From: Paracyclopina nana
Lineage: Eukaryota; Arthropoda; Copepoda; Cyclopoida; Cyclopettidae
NCBI GenBank assembly: GCA_019096065.1
Contig: JAGUCH010000006.1
Span: forward strand, 6,964,001 to 7,028,000
Reading direction: 5' to 3'
Length of the DNA: 64,000 nt
Shown here: positions 55,809 to 64,000 of the stretch, piece by piece
How positions within the stretch are numbered: position 1 is the stretch's first letter
Layout of the letters: each line of letters begins with the position of its first letter
Program-made: the position numbers and the translations under genes
The notes under the pieces: model-generated
What the model was told of the DNA's origin: nothing
What the model saw: the letters and a program-made list of their open reading frames with translations, nothing else
Database searches by the model: none

Positions 55809-57053
55809 TTAGACCGCCATGAGGCAGCTGCCTATCGAGGCCGTGGTGGAGGCCGAGGACATCGAGGGCGAGGCCGAATATTCGAGGCTGAGCGGCGGCG
55901 AGGGGTAGCACTGCTCAGTTGTGGTTGTTGTTGTTGTTGTGTTTTCTGACTGGAGATTGCCGCCATTGCCGCCGCCGTTGCCGAAGTTGCCGCCGTCGGG
56001 CGGGAAATCCTGGGGCGGCGGGCTGGGGAAGGCGTGGAGCGGGTTGCCGCTGCCCGAGCACGAGGAATTCGAGGGCGAGACGCGGCCATAGTCCATGTAT
56101 GAGGCCGAAGAGGCCGAATGCGGCGGCGGCGGCAAGAAGTTTGACGAGTTGAAGTCGTGGTGGTATTCGAACCCGGGCCCGTAATCATAGAAGGGCAGTG
56201 GCTGCGGATTTGCGCCAAAGCTGTTGTGGGCCCTATTTTGCGGGTGGTGGTGGCGGCGGGCGTTGGGCGGGAGGAAGGGGCCGCGGGCCATGAAGCGCAT
56301 CTGGTGCAGGCGCTTCTCCTTGGAGCGCTTGTTCTGGAACCACACCTGGATGACCCGCATGGGCAGGCCGGTCTCCTTGGCGAGCTGCTCGCGCATGAGC
56401 CGCGTGGGCTTGGGCGTCTGCGCGAAGACCGTGCGCAGCACCTCGAGCTGCTTGGCCTTGATCGTGGTCCTCGGGCCACGCCGCTTGCTCTCCTTGTCCT
56501 TGCCGCTCCCGCCGGGGTCCGAGTCCTCGTCGGCGTCAACGTTGACGCCGCCGGACGCCGCCGGCGGCATCAAGGGGCTTTTGACGTCTGACTTCAAATC
56601 GGGCTCGATGCCCGAGTCGCCGCCGGAAGAGAGGTCATTGTTGTTGTTGTTGTTAAGCGTGGTCTTCATTTGGCACATGAAGGAGTGGTCTTCGCAGTAG
56701 AGAAGGCCGTCGGGGGTGACCCGGATGTTCTGGCCGCGGTCCACCACGCCCTTGCACACCGAGCAGACCACGCAGGGCGGGTGGTAGAAGAGGCCGTCGG
56801 GCAGCTTCGTGCTCAGGTCCTCGGGCGCGAAGCTCAGCCCGCAGCCCGCGCACGTGGGCCCGAACCGGCGGTAGTAGTCCCGGGGGCAGTAGAGGCCCGA
56901 GTTGGGGTCCGCGTAGCACGTGGACTCGAGGTAGGCCCCGCAGTCCACGCACTGCAGGCAGGCCCGGTGCAGCGGCCCCAGCCCGCTCTCCCCCTCCACG
57001 TTGAACACCCAGTCGTCCGAGATGGAGTTGTGACACTTGGCGCAGTTCAACAT
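55809..57053 (-). CDS. LIM-homeodomain transcription factor, Lhx1/5 (Lim1) group, intronless
   Basis: 414 residues in one frame. The ATG at 57053 gives MLNCAKC, matching the usual Lhx1 start MVHCAGC, with A at -3; the frame is open upstream but has no earlier ATG. LIM1 is residues 4-59 (CAKC, HRAC, CVDC, CPRD). LIM2 is 68-123 (CAGC, HPPC, CSVC, CEDH). An acidic linker with six Asn and DSGIEPDLKSD follows. The homeodomain is 191-250 (GPRTTIKAKQLEVL, PKPTRLMREQLAKETGL, then Trp238, Asn241, Lys242, Arg243), very close to Lhx1/5. The tail holds PLPFYDYGPGFEY, resembling the Lhx1 NGPFSFYGDY patch, then His-, Pro-, Gly- and Thr-rich stretches (eight Thr). LIM domains recruit Ldb; the homeodomain binds AT-rich sites in neural and other progenitors in known animals. 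No introns, high third-position GC. The stop codon lies in a dispersed repeat motif (see findings). Group assignment is firm; orthology of this copy within the cluster is not. Confidence 0.95.
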   Translation of the reverse strand: MLNCAKCHNSISDDWVFNVEGESGLGPLHRACLQCVDCGAYLESTCYADPNSGLYCPRDYYRRFGPTCAGCGLSFAPEDLSTKLPDGLFYHPPCVVCSVCKGVVDRGQNIRVTPDGLLYCEDHSFMCQMKTTLNNNNNNDLSSGGDSGIEPDLKSDVKSPLMPPAASGGVNVDADEDSDPGGSGKDKESKRRGPRTTIKAKQLEVLRTVFAQTPKPTRLMREQLAKETGLPMRVIQVWFQNKRSKEKRLHQMRFMARGPFLPPNARRHHHPQNRAHNSFGANPQPLPFYDYGPGFEYHHDFNSSNFLPPPPHSASSASYMDYGRVSPSNSSCSGSGNPLHAFPSPPPQDFPPDGGNFGNGGGNGGNLQSENTTTTTTTTEQCYPSPPLSLEYSASPSMSSASTTASIGSCLMAV

Positions 57054-57280
57054 CTTCTTGATGCTAGACGTCCGCTCGGCTCGAGCGGGGAACAGGTAGT
57101 GGTGGTCGGGATCCGCCGCCGCGGCTCCCGCGCCTCTCACCGCCGAGAGAGCGAGAGTGCCGAAGCTCGTGGCGCCCAACGTGGGGCCGCCGAGCGACTC
57201 TTCGCCGTTGCTCCCATCTCGCCGCTGAGCCCGCTCACTCCACTATACTCAGCGCGCGGAACTTTTCCTACTTTTCCTGG
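57054..57280 (-). promoter_or_regulatory. GC-rich leader or promoter region
   Basis: GC-rich sequence continues about 200 bp upstream of the ATG, then drops to AT-rich near 57270. It resembles the CpG-rich leader before the gene at 11357. Probable 5' untranslated region and core promoter. No TATA box identified. Confidence 0.4.
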
Positions 57281-57696
57281 CTTTGCAACTGGGAAGAAAC
57301 TCTTCTTCCAATTCCAAGGGGTCGGATTTCTTCATGAGTCTCCAGATAAGCCAGAGCACAATGATGACAAGTATGCTGCCTGGTGCTAATTTCCCATGTT
57401 CCCATGAGTTTTGACATTGTTGAGGCTTGCTCCTTTTTCATGGGTCACAGGCACACTTGTAGGCAGGCCGGAAAAGGTGTCAAATTCCTTGGCTCAACCT
57501 TCTTGATGCGGTCCATTGCACTGGCTCTATTTCATGAGATTTCTGCTGCTATATCTGGAAATGAAAAAAAAAGGTTGATCCTGCTTAATGGCACCAACAT
57601 TAACTTGAAGTACTGCGGGCTCAAATGATTTTCTTATTTATAAAGCAAAAGTCTTTGCGGTGGGATGCGTGCTGAGCCTCTCAAATTTCAATCGAT
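57281..57696. other. Upstream flank with an unrecognised open frame
   Basis: Non-repetitive. An 81-codon plus-strand frame (57383-57628) with a hydrophobic middle (MRSIALALFHEISAAISG) is not recognised and has no supporting signal. Confidence 0.25.
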
Positions 57697-58095
57697 TTAT
57701 GTTATGAAAAGTTGCTCAGATTTGGGAAAAGGACTAATAGTTGTTCTCAAGAATGGCCAGTCAGACACTTTTGCATTGCCAATAGGTTGAAAATCAGCCT
57801 GCAAAAAAATGGCCTTGAACGCTTCTGGCCTATAATAGCATAACTGAAAAGCTTCTAATTTAACTTTTTCTGAATCTTAGCAAGTTCTTGAATGAAGATT
57901 TGAATGGCTCATTTCAAAATTTGATTGCATGGCTGCGATTTAACTCGAGTAGCTATCTGAGCAGAATTTATGTTATGAAAAGTTGGGCCAAATGAGGAAA
58001 AGTGCTAATAGTTGTTCGCAAGAATGGCCAGAAAAACACCTTGGCAGTGCCAGAATTTTGCAAATCAGCCTCGCAAAAAACAGCCTCGAACGAGT
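57697..58095. repeat. Direct duplication of about 130 bp
   Basis: 57697-57820 and 57966-58095 both begin TTTATGTTATGAAAAGTTG and share CTAATAGTTGTTC, CAAGAATGGCCAG and AAATCAGCCT. About 75-80 percent similar by eye, offset 269. Confidence 0.75.
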
Positions 58096-58236
58096 GGGCT
58101 CGCTAACTCAGCAAAGCGCAAGGATTTCCACCAAAAGAAAAGCTGATGAAAAAGAAAAACTACTAGCCAAAAAAGTTTGGTAAGATGTGTTTCCATTTAA
58201 TTAGCACTTGCTTTCATTATTTCCAGGAAAACATAA
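57992..58236 (+). CDS. Possible small spliced coding segment, unrecognised
   Basis: The frame from the ATG at 57992 (MRKSANSCSQEW) ends in a basic, helix-like stretch (ISTKRKADEKEKLLAKK). A good donor TTTG|GTAAGA lies at 58180 and an acceptor TTTCCAG ends at 58226. Removing these 47 bp extends the frame by four codons to a TAA at 58234-58236. Without splicing the frame stops at once in the donor. The 5' part lies in a duplicated segment, which counts against a gene. No domain recognised. Confidence 0.2.
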
Positions 58237-58700
58237 ATCGTTTGGTAGTCACCACCATGCACGCTTTAGCTTGTGGTAAATTGGAATGGTCAAGTAATTG
58301 CTCTCTATGTGAGTAATAGATCAATCCAGCAAACCCAAAGAATCCGCCCCTTCAAGGGGAAGTTTGGGTCATTCATTACAATGATGTGATGCCCCAACAC
58401 GACACAAAGACTTGTGGAACAATTAAAGCATCCATCACTCTATGTCGAACAAGAGCTAATGCCTTTCTATACCAACTACAAAATCAGCTGGTCTTGATGC
58501 TCATTTATGACCCTTTATAGCATAAACCAGCCTAATCACTGATAATTATAGAGCTCTGCACTTGCTATTTAGCCTGCTGCATCAGTTTATGTTTAGACAA
58601 CATTCTTTGCCAGCCCTGGCTCATACTTGCCATAATAAACTTGAAAAAAAGGGAAGATTTTGAAATATAGTCAAGTTTGGCTCCAATCAATTTCTGCTGA
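58237..58700. other. Non-repetitive intergenic sequence
   Basis: About 460 bp. No gene recognised. Confidence 0.3.
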
Positions 58701-59318
58701 ATTTCTGCTATATTAAGTCAAAATGAACGAAAGTCAGTGTTCAAATAAAGTCAAAGCTATCTCATTTTAAGTCAAAGTTCTGAAAAACTTAATCTGAAAC
58801 AAAACATGGTTGACTTTGCTCAAAGTTGAATCAAATAAAGTCAAAGTTGACTTGAACCAAGTCAAAGTTGACTCGAACCAAGTCAAAGTTGACTCTCAAG
58901 TCAATTCAAAGTTGAACCAAGTCAAGTCAAAGTTGACTTGAACCAAGTCAAAGTTGAATCGAACCAACTCAAAGTTGACTCAAATCAAGTGAAAGTTGAC
59001 TCAAATCAAGTCAAAGTTGTTCAAGTCAAAATTGAACCAAGTCAAGTCAAAGTTGACTTGAACCAAGTCAAAGTTGACTCGAACCAAACCAAGTCAAAGT
59101 TGACTCAAATCAAGTCAAAGTTGACTAAAATCAAGTCAAAGTTGACTCAAATGAAGTCAAAGTTGACTCAAATCAAGTCAAAGTTGACTCAAATCAAGTC
59201 AAAGTTGACTCAAGTCAAGTCAAAGTTGACTCAAATCAAGTCAAAGTTGACTCAAGTCAAGTCAAAGTTGACTCAAGTCAAGTCAAAGTTGACTCAAATC
59301 AAGTCAAAGCTGATTTAA
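58701..59318. repeat. 21-bp array AAGTCAAAGTTGACTCAAATC
   Basis: About 26 copies, best preserved at 59090-59310. 21 is a multiple of three, so a 126-codon frame (VDSNQVKV and IKSKLTQ repeats) stays open without being a gene. Confidence 0.93.
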
Positions 59319-60163
59319 ATCTGATTTTCCTATGCCACTCAATGTTTTGACGACATTTTATAATGTTAAAGAAATGAACGACAAAACGTTCAATCTGTTC
59401 AAATTGCACAGTTTTGGGTTCAGTTCCTCTGCTAGAAATTTTGCTGTATAGGATGGCATTTCATTGAAGGCAGATTTTCATGGAAGACCCAAATGAAAAA
59501 ATGGTGGTTTTTTTGTGGCTGTCAAAACAGCGGCTCTGTTTTAATGAGAGCCCATCTTGAGCTGGAGCAATTAGGGCTTTTCCACAGTGTTCTATGTGTA
59601 GCAGTAGCCAGGACATAAAACTTTATTGGGTGAAGACATGAGAACTAAAGCAACAGTGATTTTCTGCTCTCTGCCATGATGGTAATTTGGCCATAAAAAA
59701 CCTCGGCTTTTTTCCACTTATGTACCTTCAAAATCTTGCTTGCATGAAACATTTTCCTTCACAGCAAAATTTTCCTTGAAGGAACTGAATTCAAAACTGA
59801 TGAAACAAAAGTGAGTTTTCATTAAACGCCATATTGTTTTTTATTACTCTTTTAGTTATTTATAATACTAATAATCTTAAATATAGCTTTTCAGCTCAAC
59901 TTTGGAGAAAATTATGTTTAAGTTTCAAGTACGCACATTTAAGAACAATAAGCTTAAATTGGAAGCTTACGTAACATATGAAACTTTATTTAAGACAACT
60001 TAAAATATTACTAAAAGAGACCTTTAATTCTTTAAATCTTATCAAAAGTGAAATCTTAAAAAACAGCTTAAATAGAATCTCCTGAAAAAGTGCCTTAAAA
60101 TAATGTTTATTAGAATTGAAACTTAAAACTTAAAAAGTGAGAATGCACATGCCTGAGAGATGA
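59319..60163. other. Non-repetitive intergenic sequence
   Basis: About 850 bp, AT-rich at 59820-60140. Nothing recognisable. Confidence 0.3.
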
Positions 60164-60325
60164 AGAAAGTCAAGCAAAGCATGCCAACTGTCAGGAGTTG
60201 AAGTTGTGGCTGTTGATTTGGAGCCTGAAGCAAATGCAATTTACGTTGAAGAAGAAGAAGGCATTCTCCTTCGATATAAGTGCATCAAAGGTGATTCCCA
60301 CGTCAAAAAGTTGAAGTTTGCTTGA
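60164..60325 (+). CDS. Coding-like open segment, unrecognised
   Basis: 53 codons open between stops with no ATG. The translation (GVEVVAVDLEPEANAIYV, then EEEEGILLRYKCIKGDSHV) has balanced, protein-like composition and is not repetitive. A second non-repetitive open segment lies in another frame at 60322-60450. These could be exons or remnants of a host gene or of an element whose inverted repeats start at 60413. No family recognised. Confidence 0.2.
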   Translation, partial: RKSSKACQLSGVEVVAVDLEPEANAIYVEEEEGILLRYKCIKGDSHVKKLKFA

Positions 60326-60412
60326 GCTGCTCAAAAGTTCCCCATGCATTCAATCAGGATGATGAAGTAACATTTCATCGACATTTTGATTCAATTCTTA
60401 CTTTGTTTTTAG

Positions 60413-61926
60413 GCCAGCTCAAGCACTCAAATCAAATGACCAAGACATGACACTCAATTGCATTTGTCTGAATTGACTTTCAGTTTGTGAAACTGAACAT
60501 GGGGACAAAGAGGAAAAATAATGCTTGTCGAGAGATTTTTCTTGACCCTCCAGATGAACGTCAAATACAAATCCCCACTGGGGGATAATTCCCTCGTAGG
60601 GATATGTATATACATATCCCAATGTGCATTGCATCTCGATCAACGAAAACCATCTGTTACTGTTTTCTTTGGCGGTCCCATGAGACCCATTTTCTATCCT
60701 TCTCCTTGGATCGTTTCAACCTCACATTACTATGTCAGACTTGGGCAAAGCACAACAGTCTGCTGAATTGGCTTTCTAATGAGCAGTTTGGGGTGGCAGT
60801 TCTGCGAAAAAGTGCACATAAAGTTGAGGCAAAGAAAGCACGCTTCAAATTAATAATTGATGTCCACTTTTGGAATCACCAAATATCATTTTTGCTCATT
60901 TGGTGTGAAATTCGTTGAGAGAGTCCAACAGCTGAGGCCATTCAGAATCTTCATAGATTTGCCATGAGAGCAAGTCAGCCAGATTTCTTCATTGTTTCAT
61001 TGAACATCGACAGTGTTTTGTCGATGTCTGAAACAAGTTGTTGAAACAAGGAGCCTTTGTCATAATGACACCAGGATCGACCAACTTCAAACATGATGAC
61101 GATGATGATGATGATGATCACAATAAACTAGATCCTTCACCATATGTTGGCCATCCTATAGTATAGAGTAGTATGCCATACACATGTATAAAGAACTAGT
61201 ATTATACAACACCCATTATTGTACTAGACGACCACTGTTTGAACAGTAGAGCCAAGGATCATAAAGTTGGCGGTGGCTCCTGAACATGTTATCAACAACC
61301 AGTATAATCAAACAGGTCTTCTCCTCAAACTAGGGGAAAAGTATTCCCTAGTTGGCAACTATCTTATATGAGTCCTTCGCTCTCCAAGGCCTTGTTGTCG
61401 TACTTTTATATGAATTGCCAACAAATATACGTGGCTTGCTTTCATAGCTAATCGAGAGGGAATTCAAGTGACCTCATGTGTATAACTTTGACAACAAATC
61501 TCTATGGGGATGAGCAAAAATGAAATTTGGTGGTATCAAAAGTGCGCACTTTTTTTAAACACGTGCTAATTAACGCTGTAACCGTTTTTTTGAGCTGTTT
61601 AAGGCAGAAATAAGTGTGGTAGCAATCTCCTCCTCCCTCCTTTTTTTCGGTGGTAAATTCTTGGCATTTCTGCGTTGATGAACTTCATGTGCGTGGAATT
61701 TTTTTGGCATGTGCCCAGAAAACATGCAGATTGACTCCGCCCACATGTCAGGCTGGAAACACGATTTTTTTCCTTCAGAACCCAATTACTTACTTGTTAA
61801 TTTAAGGAAAACTTAAGGATTTTCTCACTTTTAGTTAAAGTCAGTTTATGAGGCTGAAAGTCAATTCAGACAAATGCTATTGAGAGTCAAGGCTGGGCCA
61901 TTTGATTTGAGTGCTTGAGCTTGCCA
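60413..61926. mobile_element. 1.5-kb element with inverted repeats of about 85 bp
   Basis: CTCAAGCACTCAAATCAAAT (60419) faces ATTTGATTTGAGTGCTTGAG (61900), and the arms continue with ATTTGTCTGAATTGACTTTC and its complement (60463, 61850). About 85-90 percent similar by eye. The interior has a small palindrome near 61000-61030 (GACAGTGTTTTGTCGATGTC), GAT and CAT microsatellites (61094, 61974 just outside) and no recognised transposase. Confidence 0.7.
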
Positions 61927-63285
61927 AAAAATGGAGAAGAAATGTTGTCAAAATGACAAAGATTGTCAACACATCATCATCATCATATGTGGTCTTCAAT
62001 TTGAGTGTCATTCCAATTACAGCCCCTGACAGACAGGAGAGCAAACACATCCAATAAGAAACACTGGTGCAACAACCCTTTTGGCCAAAGAAAAAGGAGT
62101 TACATTGATATTGTCACAGCTGCTGCTCCAAGTGTTACTTATACATGTTGCAATCAGGGTGTTCATCTATAACACTATCATTTATTAATTACGATACTTT
62201 AATGTTTTATTCAATCACTTGTCGACACTTTCAGCTTTTCTCTGTTTTGCATCAAATCATCTAAACATTGACTCAGCACGTTATTCAAACCATCATAAAT
62301 AACGTTTTAGATTATTTAAAGTTTCAACGACAATAGTGTAATTAATTTGACTTGAAATGAACAAAAAGCCTTTTTGAAGATTCTTAACCAGGTAAATATG
62401 TTGACATGAGCTCATGTCTGTTGCCAATGCATTACAATTTGGCCCTTTTTCAATGTCGAGCACTGCATAATTAAAAATTAATTCCAGACACTCGAGAGTG
62501 GTGTGTTGTGCTTTGTAGGGTTGAGGGAATTCATTGAATAGCTGAGCTCACCTGAATGGCATAGCAATTTGACGCACGACCGAATCTCAGCAGGGGAATT
62601 CAAAGGACAAATTCAACAGATTGAGAAAATGCCACCCAAGAATCCCCCCTACTCTTGTGGATACCTTTATTGGGGGGGATTTATTCCGCAAAACAGCTGA
62701 CGACAACATGTTTGCCTGCATGGAAATCTTCAAATAGGCCTTTTGACCATTTCTGCCCAAATTAATTCCATCCCCGTCGTTTTGGAAATTTTCGTCAAAG
62801 AACGTTAATCCGTAAATTACACTTTTAAGTCTAAATATAAATGTATTTCGACTATATAATGATGTTGTCGTAAAGTGTTAACTTTAAGTCTTAAAATATA
62901 AACTATAGCATATTTATGAATTAAACTTAAAACATTAGTAGTTTATGGAGTTTTTTAACAACTTGGGCAGTCCAGTAGATGAACGTCACATTAAATGCTC
63001 TTTGGAATCTGCATTGAAAATTGAGGGCAGAATATAAAGTGGATTTTCTCAGCAGAAAATCGAAGCTTCAGTGGGCGTGAAAATGAGATTTCCCCCCTCT
63101 CTCTCTCGCACTTCTATTCCTATTTGGGCCAATTTATGGAACATGGACTGAAACTGCAGTCCTGCAATGAAAAAGAAACTATTTTTCCTTGCTTTCTCTC
63201 AAGCCAGAGAGCATCAAACCAATGTATGACTCTGGCATAATTACTCAGTTGAACTAAAACATGTCATGACTTGCCAATTGATTGC
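61927..63285. other. Intergenic region with possible element bounded by GTTCATCTA and TAGATGAAC
   Basis: GTTCATCTATAAC at 62161 and GTAGATGAACGTCACATTA at 62975-62993 are inverted, 0.8 kb apart, with weak further similarity inward (ACTTTAATGTTTTA, ACTAATGTTTTAAG). CAGCTGACG at 62694. No gene is recognised. Confidence 0.4.
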
Positions 63286-63850
63286 CAATTGCCAAGACTT
63301 GATTCTTGTCAAACATGACTTGATTCTCTTCAAACATGACTTGACTCTAGTCAAACATGACTTGACTCTAGTCAAACATGGCTTGACTCTAGTCAAACAT
63401 GACTTGATTCTCTTCAAACATGACTTGAATCTTATCAAACATGACTTGATTCTAGTCAAAAATGACTTGATTCTAGTCAAACATGACTTGATTCTAATCA
63501 AACATGACTTGAGTTGATTCAAACATGACTTGATACTAGTCAAACATGACTTGAGTTGATTCATACATGACTTGAGTTGATTCAAACATGACTTGAGTTG
63601 ATTCAAACATGACTTGATTCTCTTCAAACATGACTTGATTCTCTTCAAACATGACTTGATTCTCTTCAAACATGACTTGAATCTAATTAAACATGACTTG
63701 ATTCTAGTCAAACATGACTTGATTCTAGTCTATCATAACTTGATTCTCGTCAAGCATGACTTGAATCTAATCAAGCATGACTTGAATCTAATCAAACATG
63801 ACTTGATTCTAGTCAAACTTGACTTGATTCAAGACTCAAATCAAAATCAA
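63286..63850. repeat. 21-bp array ACATGACTTGATTCTAGTCAA
   Basis: About 26 copies with variants TTCTCTTCAAAC, GAGTTGATTCAAAC and ATCTAATCAAAC. The period is a multiple of three, hence a long false frame (IKSCL repeats) on the minus strand at 63241-63711. Confidence 0.95.
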
Positions 63851-64000
63851 GTCAAGACATGTTTGATTCAAATCAAGTCACTCAATTCAGGCCAAATGCA
63901 AGCTATACTGAGGTATCTGAAATGTATATGGCAACCTCAAAATAGATTCTTGCTTCTGTGCTTTTGTTCAATGTTGTTGTTGCATGTGACATTATTCGGC
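63851..64000. other. Window end, non-repetitive
   Basis: Decaying edge of the array, then unique sequence. Nothing coding seen. Confidence 0.3.

Noticed and set aside
57054-57179. Earlier start for the gene at 55809-57053
   Set aside because: The extension relies on TTG as initiator, and the ATG at 57053 matches the normal Lhx1 start.
55832-57389. Frames of 77-239 codons on both strands over the third gene
   Set aside because: Shadows in high-GC coding sequence, low-complexity Arg/Pro/Ala translations.
58938-59318. 126-codon frame rich in Lys, Gln and Val
   Set aside because: Same cause: a 21-bp array without stops.
63241-63711. 156-codon minus-strand frame with IKSCL repeats
   Set aside because: Translation of a 21-bp minisatellite, with no non-repeat domain.
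1-64000. Retrovirus, LTR, Polinton or other virus-derived elements
   Set aside because: No reverse transcriptase, integrase, protease, capsid or polymerase-like translation was recognised, and the direct repeats seen (for example 57697 and 57966) lack LTR features.
1-64000. Telomeric or centromeric location
   Set aside because: No TTAGGG-type array, and the satellites are short, diverse and local, not a single dominant satellite.

Overview
The window is eukaryotic and metazoan. It is AT-rich, mostly non-coding, and has GT-AG introns. Its only recognisable genes are three LIM-homeodomain transcription factor genes, all best placed in the Lhx1/5 (Lim1/lin-11) group: the 3' end of one at 2780-3092 (+), an intronless one at 11357-12349 (+), and an intronless one at 55809-57053 (-). 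No ribosomal operons, bacterial operons, CRISPR arrays, or reverse transcriptase or capsid genes were seen. The LIM and homeodomain sequences are far more divergent than vertebrate or insect Lim1, so the host is probably a fast-evolving animal. A larvacean tunicate would fit the divergent homeobox paralogs, the very short introns (55 bp, and a possible 47 bp one) and the load of non-autonomous SINE and MITE-like repeats, but this is inference and the species cannot be named from the sequence.

Layout. 1-2780 holds a fold-back repeat and a 13-bp minisatellite ahead of the last exons of the first Lhx1/5 gene. 3400-9500 has minisatellites and a cluster of tRNA-derived SINEs ending in GC-rich hairpins. 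9775-10500 is a long-inverted-repeat element, followed by a CpG-rich promoter-like stretch and the second LIM-homeodomain gene. From 12.4 to 55.8 kb lies a gene desert of about 43 kb. It is built from some thirty short-unit tandem arrays, each with its own 10-22 bp unit, separated by non-repetitive islands of 200-1500 bp and by at least ten palindromic (long terminal inverted repeat) elements. The third gene lies at 55.8-57.1 kb in the opposite orientation. 57.4-64 kb holds duplicated sequence with a few unrecognised coding-like pieces, another inverted-repeat element and two more arrays.

How it may work together. The three factors share Lys52-Arg53 in homeodomain helix III, so they look like products of lineage-specific duplication and may bind related DNA sites. 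Only the first keeps the homeodomain intron (between residues 46 and 47); the other two are intronless and GC-richer. The islands between arrays are the natural candidates for cis-regulatory modules. A 9-mer with an E-box (CAGCTGACG) recurs four times in them. Many arrays contain TGAGTCA/TGACTCA, which is the AP-1 consensus, at up to one per 11 bp.

Limits. Array boundaries are by eye (plus or minus about 20 bp). Identity estimates are visual. No homology search was possible. Four short coding-like segments are reported at low confidence.
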